Shown here: positions 22,970 to 36,224 of the stretch, in pieces
How positions within the stretch are numbered: the stretch's first letter is position 1
Layout: each line of letters opens with the position of its first letter
From: Acanthopleura granulata
Lineage: Eukaryota; Mollusca; Polyplacophora; Chitonida; Chitonidae
Assembly: GCA_016165875.1 (NCBI GenBank)
Contig: JABBOT010000007.1
Location: forward strand, 14,289,997 to 14,353,996
DNA length: 64,000 nt
Direction: 5' to 3'
Position numbers and translations under genes: made by a program
The notes under the pieces: model-generated
What the model saw: the letters and a program-made list of their open reading frames with translations, nothing else
Database searches by the model: none
What the model was told of the DNA's origin: nothing

Positions 22970-25394
22970 TGTTGTGTGCTCTGTCAGTGTTCCCAGTTAT
23001 CAGCAGATGAAATGTGGACAGTTAATGCATCCTGAGAATGTCTGATTATGAAGGGATTGTAGACCCACAGCTGGTGATGTGACAGTGGACACGATATCAC
23101 AGTGATATTTCCAGATTATATCAGTTGATGATGTGTGGACATTGTCACATGATACTGACTACTTTTTTTTGATGTCAGACTTTCTTTCTCAGTTCATCAT
23201 AATGAAGTCACGTTGGAGACATTATGGCGATATGGTAGAAACTTATACAGTATAATGTGAAACCAATCAAATGTGGCATGCCTTGCCTGGAATGAGAAAT
23301 TTTGGTTGAGTTGTTCACTGCAGGTTAACGCTTTTTTACCACGGGCAGTCAAGGTCTAACATAGCCCTGATTGTTATTGTGCATTGCCAATGTCTGTTAC
23401 TGGCCGCAGATGTGGCAGATTTTAGTCAGATCATGAAATGAATTATTGAAATTGACCTAAAATTTCGTCCATAAAATTGCATTTTAGAGGTATATACATG
23501 TCATAAAATATTATATTTGCTGCTGAAACGTACATTTTGCATGAGGATATCATCGTACCCTTCCAAACAAGCTTTAGAACACCCTCCTACAATCAACAGA
23601 ACTCCCTGAATCAGGAAAAATATGCAGCTGAGTCATGGACGAAATTTTAGGTTATTTAGGGTCTGTTATGGGCTGTCCAATATTTTTTTGTACATGTATT
23701 ATTTATAGCGTAAAAATGCAGTTTTTTCTCCATATATTAGGTTTAGCTTTCATGGGATGCAAATTTACAGTATTGTATATTTTGGTCTTTTTTTACATCA
23801 TTATTGCCAAAGAGAAATCTTTGGAGAGGTTTCCAGTGAATTCAGAAATTTGTCATATTTACCTGTACATAAAATTCCACTGTTATGAGTATATGGTTTC
23901 ATACAGGTTGTGCGTTTATACCTCAGAGTCACAAGAGACACAGGTTCAGTCCTGAGCCTGGTATTGTCTAAATTTTTACAATCAGCAATGTTGGTACCTC
24001 TTACTCAGAGCTCAAACCCAGTTACTGATCGGCTCACCAATGTGAGGATGTGGTGTCTTAGTAATGTCCATGCCTTATCCTTGACCAGGTGTTTTCAAAA
24101 CATGATGAATATGACACCAGCCTGATGCAAGGGAACACCATTATGGCATGAGTTAAATTACATTAAAAGTATTAAATTGGATGCAAAAAGACAGTTGTAT
24201 CTGTGTGTTTGGTGTCACCCTGATGGTTATGATTTACATTAATGTTGTATCTTGCTAGTTCATACAGTTATGTATAAAGAGAATCTTATCCTCTACAGAA
24301 CAGTACCAGGGTCTGACTTTAGTCTTCTCAGAGTGTAAGTTTGGGTACCCAGGGTAATTCCCATAGGGCATATTATAAGTACATGTATTTGTATTCAAAG
24401 CTTAAAATACGCAAGCTTTTATTTACCAACTTCTGCAGAATTTCCCCCAAACTTTGTATGATTATTTGTGCCCCCTGACATGTTCCCTCACTGGAACCTC
24501 TAATATGTGTACTTGTATACTGGACCAGGTTTAGATTGACCTCAACAGCATGCTATTAGGCTTAAAAACAAAAACAAATAGAGCACCTGGCTGGGTTTCC
24601 ATTAATGTGATTATTCAATGATTCATTGTACCTTAGATAATCTCAGTCATGGCCACTGTTAAACTGCAGCAAGCCTATTTAGGGTGAATTTCCCAGTTCA
24701 TACTATCAGTTAGTTACGTTAATACAGCAAGTCTGGAGGTAAGATATTCATGTAACGGTCTTACTACAATGTACATGTAACATATGTACCTGTGTGTATA
24801 AATGGATTTCAGGTACATGGATGTATGGAACATTTTCCTGAATATTTTTATCCATAATGTTACCAAATTTGTGTAATTTGTTTCCAATCCGTCCACTTCT
24901 ATGATATACATGAACACATGTCATAAAGCTCTACATCTAAAATGTGCGGTATAGTTGTGGGAATTTTTAACGTGTCTTTTTTGAAAAATTGTCCAAGTTT
25001 GGTGCTTTATTTTACAGTTACGGTACACAATACGCATTTTTAACCTTATTTATTCCTTTAACGCAAGATTGTTTGTTAGAATGCACTGGACCCGTGTACT
25101 TAAATGTAATTACGCTGTATGTAAATGCACCTTGATTAGAGCTGTCTTGTAGTGATATTTAAATTGGATAATTAATAATTTTTACAGCACAACATGTACG
25201 GTGCTAATTTCACCAACCAACCCCACCCATAATGCTGTTTACCGCAGGGGAATTTTTTCTCAGCGATTATACATGATGTGTAAACACTTGGAATGTACCT
25301 CTGTATATAGTCTGGCCAAAGTTACAAAATAAATCTGTAATAGGTTCTGATGTTGTGAAATAATGTTTGTTTCACTTTGTATTGCAATGCTTGT

Positions 25395-26490
25395 GTCTGC
25401 TGTTGTCTGTTTGATGTCAGGATGCCGTGCCAGCTATGTGGCTGTCTGATGTCACGTGTCTGCCGTTGTCTGTTTGATGTCAGGATGCAGTGCGAGCTAT
25501 GTGGCTGTCTGATGTCACTTTTTGTGTGCTGATGTCTGGTGTCAGGATGCAGTGTGAGCTATGTGGCTATCTGATGTCACGTGTCTGCCGTTGTCCGTTT
25601 GATGTCAGGATGCTGTGCCAGCTATGTGGCTGTCTGATGTCACTTTTTGTGTACTGATGTCTGTTTGGTGTCAGGATGCAGTGCGAGCTATGTGGCTGTC
25701 TAATGTCACGTGTCTGCCGTTGTCCGTTTGATGTCAGGATGCTGTGCCAGCTATGTGGCTGTCTGATGTCACTTTTTGTGTACTGATGTCTGTTTGGTGT
25801 CAGGATGCAGTGCGAGCTATGTGGCTGTCTGATGTCACGTGTCTGCCGTTGTCCGTTTGATGTCAGGATGCTGTGCCAGCTATGTGGCTGTCTGATGTCA
25901 CTTTTTGTGTACTGATGTCTGTTTGGTGTCAGGATGCAGTGCGAGCTATGTGGCTGTCTGATGTCACGTGTCTGCCGTTGTCCGTTTGATGTCAGGATGC
26001 TGTGCCAGCTATGTGGCTGTCTGATGTCACTTTGTGTCTGTGGCTGTCTATTTGATGTCAGGATGCTGTGCCAGCTTTGTGGCTGTCTGATGTCACTTTG
26101 TGTCTGCTGTTGTCTGTTTGATGTCAGGATGCTGTGCCAACTATGTGGCTGTCTGATGTCACTTTTTGTGTACTGATGTCTGTTTGGTGTCAGGATGCAG
26201 TGCGAGCTATGCGGCTGTCTGATGTCACGTGTCTGCCGTTGTCCGTTTGATGTCAGGATGCTGTGCCAGCTATGTGGCTGTCTGATGTCACTTTGTGTCT
26301 GCGGCTGTCTGTTTGATGTCAGGATGCTGTGCCAGCTATGTGGCTGTCTGATGTCACTTTGTGTCTGCTGTTGTCTGTTTGATGTCAGGATGCTGTGCCA
26401 GCTATGTGGCTGTCTGATGTCACTTTGTGTCTACTGTTGTCTGTTTAATGTCAGGATGCTGTACCAGCTATATGGCTGTGTTATATCATG
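25395..26490. repeat. 66-bp minisatellite, unit 2
   Basis: Counterpart of 12180-13275, with the same copy number and variant order as unit 1. Confidence 0.9.
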
Positions 26491-28073
26491 ACTACTAGCC
26501 AAGTGAACTTAACGTTGATGGCTCCAAATACAAGGCAAAGTTTAACCATAACTATGTATGTGTTCATGTAAATGCCTTACTGCCTGTTCCCCTCAGGCTA
26601 TAAACTCTGATATGCCTGTTACATGACCAGCTTGGAGATGGTTGTTTGTGAGATCATGGAGGTGTTTAACCTCCATGCTCGGATCCTGACAGAATTAATC
26701 ATTATGATTAGGTATCTCAGTGCTTATAAGGAAGTTAAGTACTTTTAGCTGAAGTGCATAGGTCACTAGCTGCTTTCTCTAACCGTTATGGCTTACATGT
26801 ACAGCTTGACATGAAAAATCTGTGCATTTACATAGTGGAAAAGTCATGAGTTGCTTGCCAAAGGCGAGTGGTTTTTATTCTGGGCATTCCTGTTTCCTAT
26901 CTCAATAGTCTTACGAGTGAAATATTGGGGTAAAACACCACCAATCAGTCCTGATGAACTGACATACCATACATGTATGTAAATAACATAACAACAGCAA
27001 GTTATTGACAAAGTGGTTTTATTGTTTGCAGATTCAATGCTGGCCACATTAACAGTTTGGTGAAAGCTTTATACAAGCTAGGTTATTCTGTCTGACATAT
27101 ATATGTCCTAGGTTTCTTAACATGGGATATTTATTCTGTGATGTCAGCAAAGTGGCCCAAGTGCAAAAAGACACAAAACCCTACCCCAGAGGGCTGATAT
27201 CTCCTCATGAATTCCTTCACCGAATTTATTTAAATTTTAAAGGCCGCATTCGAGACTGCGAACATTTGGGCATTAGCAGTTTTACACGCATCAACAAGCT
27301 TTATTCGCAAGATGATGAAAACATGGTGTAAATATCATGGAAGTTAATACAGAATTCTGCTTCGCAGCCCCATCCTTGTCAAAAGTCCAAAACTAGGCTT
27401 CACTGACATTCACAATTTACACATGTAGTTGACTGTTCTGTTGTAAGACATACCATAATATCTGGTTATTATCAGCTGCGTAATTTTCAGAATATTGTCC
27501 AGTGTTGTTCATTATCCTACCCCTTCCTATGTTATCTTTCACCCGGTCGTCTGCCTCAAGCAGGTGAACTGAATACTGTCTGAGCAATAGTAACCAACCC
27601 AGGTTGATTTTAACACGGATCAGTTGTTTTTATTAATCATTCTGGCTTTTATATTATTTAGCCTTCCTACAAGTCACACTACCAGATTTGGGCGGATTTT
27701 CATCAGAGGTAGTACATGCAACTTGAAGACTTCATACCTCTGCTCGATATTCTTGAGAAGAGTAACATATGGCACACTGTTTTCAACTTTTATTGTTCTG
27801 ATCAAAATATAAAACTTTGAATATTTTTCCAATTATGTACATGTACCTGCCTCCATGTTAGTTGATTAGGAGTATTAGTATGCTCCGTGGCTAGCTCTGA
27901 GATCGGTTGGCCCTGTTTCCAGCTTATCTTTCACATTTACTGTATTTCTGAAAGCTGGGCTGGGAAATAGATATCAGATCTAGGTTCATGGCCTACACAG
28001 TACATGTAGCTATCGTCATCATGTTGTACACTGATGCAGTTTGAAACTTGTTTTTTTGGTGATTTATGTTTAG

Positions 28074-31000
28074 ATGACTTTGGGTAGAGGAGGGACTTTT
28101 GTCGATTCATCAAACGTTCCAACTGGAGACTATAACTATTGGTCTGCTAAATGTAAGTACAACCACATTTCTTCCTGAATTCTTTTTGAGACACTCGTTC
28201 AGTGTGTGCATCAAACGTTGCAGATGGATACAGTAATCATCGGCCAGCTGAATGTGGGTATACCCAGATTTATTTCTTAGCTCTTACACAGTTACTTAAC
28301 AGTTCATTGTACTTTCATGGTAACAATGCTTGATAAATATCAGATACGTGGTACTGTATATCAGATACGTGGTACTGTATATCATACCAGAAGCAGAAGA
28401 TCATTTGTCTCACCCCATTGTTGAGCAAGTGTAAAGTAACATGAAGGCTATATACATGTAGATATTTCTGTTTTAATATGTACTTTAATAGGGGCCTTTG
28501 TTAGAATAATCTGTTGCCATTTGATGGAGCTTGTGGGGCAGTGTCAACAGTTTGATGTGTGTCTAACAGTCCGGCATGTTTGGTGCGCAGATCTGATCAT
28601 CACTTGTGTGAAAGTTTGTCAGTAACTTGCCAGTGGCCATGGCTTCATCCCATGTGCTCAGGTTTCCTCTGCTGTAACCCTGACTGACTGTGACATTATG
28701 TAAGTGATAATTTCTTGAGTATTGCGAATCAGTCAGTTGAATCAATCAGTCATTTATCTGAGTTGAAATCTGTTTATTTTCATGTTCCAGATTTTCCACA
28801 TGTGAGAGAGCCAATATTCACAGAGAATCTCATGTCCACAGCATCACTAAAACCCAGTTTGGCTGACCACAGCAGATTAATGTCTACTCAATCACTCTTC
28901 CCGCATTCTGTCAGTTTGGCAGGTTCTGACAATCAGGGGACATCACTCAGTGGGAAAGAACTGGAGAAGAAACTTGAACAACAAAACAAGGTGACACTGG
29001 TTTCTTCGTCAGATTGGTGTTTAACATCGCTTTCAACATTATTTCATTCAGATCAGGACAGTTTTTCCATGTAGCAGGCGATACCCAGTGTTGACACATT
29101 GATCACAGTGATGACTCACTGGAACACCATGCCAAAGACATAGGACATTACGCTCCACTCACTGACAGTGGGCCTGCCCTATTTCTTTTTATGCTGAGCA
29201 CAGAGAGAAGCAGTGCCAAGATTATGTATTTTATTAAGGTCTTAGGTACAAGTATGACTCGATTTGGGATTGAATCCTGGATCTCAGGTTTACAAGGCAG
29301 ACGCTCTAGCCATTGCGCCACCACAGCTGATCTGGTAACATTGGAATGCTTTATTATGTCGACAAATTTAAAAAGTTTATGCAGAAGAATTCTTTTCGCA
29401 AAATCTGGGCATTGATCGATTGGTGTTAATTATTGTATTTGAGAATTTTCTGTTTTATGACTCAGGTCAGGCTTGTTGGTGGAGGAAACCAGATTCTAAG
29501 GATAGATGTATCTTCTGTACATGTACCCTCAACCCTCAGTATGCATATGCATGTTTCTGGATGTGCTGAGTTATACAAGCTTTCAGATTTCAGCCCCAGT
29601 CAGACATTGTTCACAAAAAAAAGTTGGATGTTTTTAACTGAAATTCAGCTGACAAGGGCTTTTTTTTTTTAACTGTTGGATAAAAAAATTAAGCAAAAAA
29701 TTCAAATAGATATACAAGTTAGTGCTATTACTGGTTCACATTTGTTACTTCCACTACTAAGATTTTCGTACACTATAATTCATTTTGAGCAGGAGTAAGA
29801 TATGAAGATCGAAAAACTTTCAACAAAGATACACATAAACAGGACTTACATTGTAGATCTTAGAAAATAGAGCTAGGTCTGTATAATAAAAGTCAGTAGT
29901 AGATCAAGTAATAGATATACATGTAGATGGGTGTAAGGCCTTTGTTAACAAAACTGGTTGTTGGGTGTAACCGAACCCTTTCAGAATAAATAGGGTCAGT
30001 TGGTGGGGAATTCTTTTTCTTGATTCTGGCTCTTTAGAAAGATAGGGATTTTAAAAGAAAATTAACAAGGAGGGTCAGTTGTGTTACGCCCAACAACCAT
30101 GCATATTTTTAAGGATGGCCTAAACTATAAAAGTACATATTACACTGAATGGGTGTCTGTTGTAGGCTATAGAGAGACTGAGCAGGCTGGTAGAAAGGCT
30201 GGAGTGTGAGAGGGACCAGTACAGAGAACACATCAGGGACCTACAACGTAACAAACATTTAAAACTCATTACAGAATAATTTTAAATGTTACTTGGATAT
30301 ACAGCTTCACATCTAAGCTCAACAAAGTTTGTTTTTGTGGCCGATCGGTGAAAACCTTGAGTTTGATCAAGATATCGACCAATTAATATATCTGAAATTG
30401 TTCCACTAATGTTTATCAATTCACATTGGTAGTGTTGTTTTGGAACAGTTTAACCATGATAACTTGACATAGTGTGTGAGACTGTAAACTCATTGTTTTA
30501 TAAAAGTTCATACTAAGCTTGAATGATGTGGTTACATGTACACCAAGCAAAATGTGGTACACAATTTGTTGTGCACTTTTAGCTGCAGATTATTTGTTAT
30601 GTTATTAAATTCAGCACAATGTTGGTCTCATTTCTGATATCCTGTCAATTCTTTCAGATCAAGTTCACCATGTTAGCAGTCGGCTGTCAGATAGCAGTTT
30701 GGAATCGGCCAATGACAGGCGTCTGGAGGTGTGGAGGAGAGAGATGATGACAGAACTGGATTCCATTCGTCGTCAGCTTCATAACCATGTCAAAACCGGC
30801 AGCGACAGCGAATTCACAGACAGCCGAATGTTTCAGCATAGTAGAGAACTTCTGGAATTGTAAGATTGCTCCTGCGCGTTTGACTTATTTTTTATTTTAT
30901 CTTATTATTTTATTATTTTATTTGATTGGTATTTTACACCGTACTCAAGAATATTTCACTTATACGACGGCGGCCAGCATTATGGTGGGAGGAAACTGGG

Positions 31001-34000
31001 CAGAGCCCGGGGGAAACCCACTACCATCCGCAGGTTGCTGGCAGACCTTCCAACGTACGGCCGGAGAGGAAGCCAGCATGAGCTGATCTTGAACTCACAG
31101 CAACTGCATTGGTGGGATAGGGGTCGTTGTGCTGCGATAGCGCGCTAACCAACTGAGCCACGGAGGCCCCCTGTGTGTTTGATTTGTTGTTCTTTTGTTT
31201 TCTGTCTGGCTTTCACTAAATTCAATTCTCGGACACATTTGCACACTCCTCACAGTGCCAGTTTCAATGAATGCGGTGGTTTCAACAACTGCAATTTTGG
31301 GGCACATTTCCACACTTCTCACAGTGTCAGTTTTAATGACTGCTCAAGTTTCAACAACTGTAATTTTGGGGAACATTTCCATACTCCTCACAATGCCGGT
31401 TTCAATGACTGATCAGGTTTCAACAACTGCAGTTTTGGTCACACTTCCACACTCCTCATAGTTAGGACAGATGTCAACAAATACAATTTCAGAGAGACTT
31501 CCAATGGCATCATCACCCGCACACTGCTGTTACATATTCCACAAACGTGTCAAAATTACAACATTAGTGAAGGAATTATTTGTTGATTTCATGTGTCCAT
31601 TTCTACTTTGTACTAGGAGTAGGCATCTCAGCTATTCTCATCTCGGGTATTTTGCATAGAAAAGAATGAGTAGTGGCTCTTATTGCCCATGATAATGTTT
31701 GAGCTGTAAAACTTTACCAACTTGTAGTCTTTAGTGTGTGATGTGTTTCAGTCGACGGTCTATGACGGAAGACACAGATTCCCTGAGGAGGGATATAGAT
31801 GGACTTAAGAATAGGATAGGTGAGAATATTTCCTTGTACTTCAACATCCGGCTAATGACATAAAATATTGCCCATGACCAAGTTGCACATTTTGAATGAT
31901 TCTGAGAGTTCTATTGATCTTAGAATTTATTTCAGGCATTTTTATGTTTGTTTGGAAGGTAGGATGATATCCCTGTGGAAAAATTGTAAGTTTCAGCGCC
32001 AACACAATATTCTGTGGGATTCTTTTTGCCTGTAGAAATTCACTTTTGGCATGGAATTTTAGGTTGTTTTCGGGTTTTTTTGGTTTATGTTTTGCCAGTG
32101 ACACATCATGGCATGAATATGATATCTGCCTCAGCAAAGGTGTTCTTTTTATTGGTGTTCATAATAGTATAGAAATCACAGATATTTCTCTTCTGCTGTA
32201 CATTACATTACCTGCTCTTAGCGGTACATGTAGGTTGGACATGTACATGCATATAAAAAAAAGAAAACTAATGGAAACTGTTAAAAACATTTTTTATTTA
32301 TTTATTTTTAGCACTGTGTAGTTTCAGTTGTATCAGGACTGCTCATCTTTTTGCAGCTAGACTGGAACAAAGGGTGCCAGAGACTGACAGTCAGAGGGGT
32401 TTTATCCAGAGCAAGTCCGATAGGGTAAGGATTATATAAACTTGAGGTTATATTGCCACAGTTTTCACAAAATATCTGACATCTTTTGACCTTTTTGAAA
32501 GAATTGGAGGACTCTAGTTCACAAAAAGTTGCTCTATACATGACCAAAAAGTGACCCCTTCAAGGCCAAAAATGGCACCTTCAGGGCCAAAGTACCCCAA
32601 CCACGTGGCAAAAAATAACTACATCATATAACAACACAAACCCTCAACCAGTGGCATATTGTCCTGTTATCACTTGATTGAAGACTGAAGCTTTCTAGAT
32701 TTGGAGGATTGTCTGTTGCATATCAGGGTACGGTCAGTGGCCAAAAAAACCTGACATCTCAGTATAGTGTTAAACTGAAAAAACAAAAACAGAAAAAAAT
32801 ACATTGATTATCATTTTTTTAAAAAAAAGATGTAAAGGACACTTTCTGGGCGAAGGTGCCACAAATGTGCCCCATGCATGGTTCGTTATGGCCACCGACA
32901 TAGCCAAAAAATGCCACATGGACGTAAGAACACATACTCTGAACTGGCTGTGCCTGTTCTAGCTTTCACTTGATTGACTGCAGCTTTGTGTCGGGAGGAT
33001 TATCAGGTTCTTCTCAGGTTGCAGTGGTTTCACCCAAGCTCTGTTTTTTCTCCTCCTTTAAACCTGGCCATTGTAGTCGTAACAATCGACTAGTGTTGAG
33101 TGTGGTATAAAACAGTTTAATACATGTCTGAAAATTCATGGACTTTAACTTAACATTTTTGAATGTTTGCAAGATGTTTATGCAAGCATATTCTGAGGGC
33201 ATTTTTCTGGGTACATGAAAATGTACTTTTTGCAATGCTCTGTAATTGACCAACATAATCAGTGTAGTTTTGTCTCCAAAATCAAATGAAAAAGGTCAAT
33301 ATGTTGGGCTGAAACTTGCTCTGTTCCATGCAGAAATTTTGTGGAATTAGCTTTGGTGCCTGGCATTTTGGAAAACACGTCTGGGGACGAAGTGGTAAAA
33401 CCTGTATTGTCCTGTTACATAATATTAAATTTCTGTTATCAGAGTCAACTTGGTCAAACAGGGACATTACGGCTGTTAGTTACCACTTTCTCCAAAGGGT
33501 TTTTTTTTAAACATGTCCAGCACCATTTTCACACTTCCAAGCTCTTGAGGTGTTAATATGTTACCTGCGCACATTGTGTTGTGATGTACGCCACATTGTT
33601 CAATTTGTTTCCCCAGTCATATGATGTCGGCTGTTCCCCAGGAGACAGGTCCGTGGGTAAAATGGAGATGACCGAGCTCAGGTATTCATTCAAAGTTTTA
33701 TATTGTACATGTACACAGTGTACTTTGTCTGTCCTGGAAATTCACCAGGACAAATGCATTTTTAGAGGCTAATTAAAATGATAAAATATTTTTGGATGCT
33801 GAAGGGTACATTTTTCTGGTGAGATTTTAGGATTCATTTTCAGCTGGGGTACGTGTAATATGACAGATATGTGTTATATTAGTCCCAGTTTCAAGGAAAC
33901 CTTTCAAGGAATGGCTTTCTATTAAAGACAAATGAAAGTCTAAGAACCAGAGAGAGATCAGTAACTGTAAAATCATGGACATAATTTCAGGACAAACACA

Positions 34001-36224
34001 GTATTGACTTTTACCTGTAGGCTGTGAAATGTTACTTTTAATATTATTTAAGTTCTATTACGGTGGTTTTTGAACGGTAGTCGTGTCACAGTATCCAGTG
34101 TCACCGTATGGTATTCAGGACATTTTCGTATTTTCTGGTCGTTATTGTCCTGATTGTGTACTGCATTTCCACAGAACTGATACAAGGGTCATAGTTATGA
34201 CATGGCATTAGCACACTTTTGAGTTTTGTGATATACCCAAGTGAAGTGTATGTGTAAAGTTTGAAGATGGTATTTGAAGTTTTAATGTAGCCAATGATCA
34301 AACTAAGATATACAGTGGCCATTGGAAATTTACTCACCCTCAAGAGGGAAATAGTGAATGTCCATCTATGATTGTCAGTGGTCTTATGATTGTAAAGTTG
34401 GTCAAATATTTACAGATATGAAGATTTATAAGTGTGCTGAGTTTTTAGATGTATAATGACAACCCCACGTACATGTAATGTGTTTTCTGACTTTAGGACA
34501 AATGTGTCCTGTCTGATGCATAAAGTGGATGCCATGGAAGTGATGATGTTGTCCTCAGGGAGCGATTTTGGGAGGAAAAAAAACAAGTATGGTAAGTTTT
34601 CAGCATTACATAAAATGTGATAGGTGTTGCATACATAAATTTAATTTGGGAGTTGGGTAGGGATTTGAAGAGGATCTGTACACTGAGCATAACATTATGC
34701 CTTGTGCGTGAGGAAGGAAAAGCCAGCAATACGTCTTTTCCTTTGTAAGAGTCTGTACAGGTTGTCATCTTTAAAGATAAACTGTCTCGGTTGCAGATAA
34801 TTTCGTACGGCCAGTAGGATGCCATACAGTAGGCGACATCAGGGGCAGATAATTGTGTAGAGAATACCAAACTACATGTACACAAAACTCAGCATATCGG
34901 CTTTGAAAAAAATACTATTTTGCAAAAATCTACCAAGTTTTATTCCTTAAATCACCTCAGCTTCATGATTCAGATTCCTCTAGGATATGCTGTGCCAATT
35001 TTGCATGGAAAAATTAATCAACCGAGACAGTTCACTTTCAATAAAAGACGTCTGATTTCTTTGAAGTCTTAACACCCTAGATTACAAAAGATGACACCTT
35101 AACACCCTAGGGTACAATGGATAAAATCTTTACGTCATATATTACAATGTACAATACATCTTGATGTAGACGAAATATTAGTACTTTAAGTAAATAAATA
35201 CATTTGGTCGTTGTGCATGTTACAGCTTATTTATTGCTGACCTCATCCAGTTACACTAATGCATAAAATATCAGTTTAAAACTGATAATAGTAACCTTGA
35301 TGGTTTGTCGGCTTTAACATTCTTAAAATACTGTTGGCTGCAGGTGGATCCAGGAAAACACACCAGGCCAGAGTAGCCCTGACTGAACTGTTGTCAGATG
35401 ATGACAGCTTAGACCTGGCAGACTATGACAGCTCAGATTTATCCCTGGCTCCCAAATCTAAACCCAGACAGGATGCCTTGGGTGAGCAGGGGGAATAATA
35501 CTCATGGTGTTGTTAGGCAATAATGTAGGGCAATAATGGTCATTATTTCAGTAGGGGAATAATGGTAATTGTTTCTGTAGGGGAACAGTGGTCATTGTTT
35601 CAGTAGGGGAATAATGGTAATTGTTTCTGTATCGGAATAATGGTCATTGTTACAATAGGGGAATAATGGTAATTGTTTCAGTAGTGTTAGTAATTCTTAC
35701 GGTTTCAGTTTTTTAATAATGGTCTTGATTTTATTACGGAGTATAATGGTCTTGGCTTCAATAGGAGAATAATAATCATGATTTCAGTGGAGGGACTGAT
35801 GGTTATGGTTTCCGTAGGGGGAATACTTGTGACTGTCATGGTTTCAGTGGAAGGACTGATGGTTATGGTTTCCGTAGGGGGAATACTTGTGACCGTCATG
35901 GTTTCAGTACAGGAATAATGTTCATGGTTTCAGTAGGGGAATAATGGGCATGGTTTCAGTAGGGGAATAATGGACATGGTTTCAGACGGTAACCCGCTGG
36001 TACCAGTCATATAAAAACTTTAAAAGTTACAAGTAATCTTGTCGGCATGATAACAAAAAAAAAAAGGAAGGTGAAATTTTTACTTTGAGAATAAGGGAAT
36101 TTATGCTTTTTTTTTTTTTGCAGTGTATGACAGTGATGAGGAGCTTGATTTGAATGACCTTGACCTCAGCGATGACAAGGGCATCTTGTCTGATGACGAC
36201 GTTCTCACAGTGGATGATATATGA
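28074..36224 (+). CDS. Uncharacterised acidic coiled-coil protein, copy 3
   Basis: Same gene in unit 3. Exons: 28074-28152, 28791-28990, 30166-30247, 30658-30859, 31752-31819, 32357-32424, 33617-33681, 34497-34591, 35344-35481, 36124-36224. The frame is intact over 365 codons. Relative to copy 1 it has I15V, S55R, M193T, K224R, K262M, L271M, E283K, H329Q and V353I. Three of these fall within exon 8. The exon 8 donor is GTAAGT instead of GTGAGT, and the exon 9 donor is GTGAGC instead of GTAAGC; both remain usable. The excess of replacement changes suggests weak constraint or early divergence, but the counts are tiny. Confidence 0.7.
29255..29329 (-). mobile_element. tRNA-derived SINE head, unit 3
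   Basis: Unit 3 counterpart of the element at 2574-2648, at the same intron 2 position. Confidence 0.58.
29955..30099. mobile_element. MITE-like inverted repeat, unit 3
   Basis: Counterpart of 3274-3418, with the same 17-base inverted ends. Confidence 0.5.
30882..31171 (-). mobile_element. tRNA-derived SINE, unit 3 intron 4
   Basis: Same insertion as 4203-4484, sharing the GAGGCCCCC variant with unit 2. Confidence 0.85.
35495..35985. repeat. Intron 9 minisatellite, unit 3 (two 60-bp copies)
   Basis: Same array with two 60-bp units (about 35785-35905). The flanking units differ more from units 1 and 2. Confidence 0.85.

Larger units (their letters stand above)
14352..27566 (+). repeat. Tandem segmental duplication, unit 2
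   Basis: Second direct copy, abutting unit 1 and unit 3 without spacer. It is nearly identical by eye to the others apart from scattered substitutions. It has one copy of the 60-bp repeat, three copies of a 22-bp repeat (two in the other units), and a private duplication of about 31 bp in intron 7 near 21230-21292. Confidence 0.95.
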
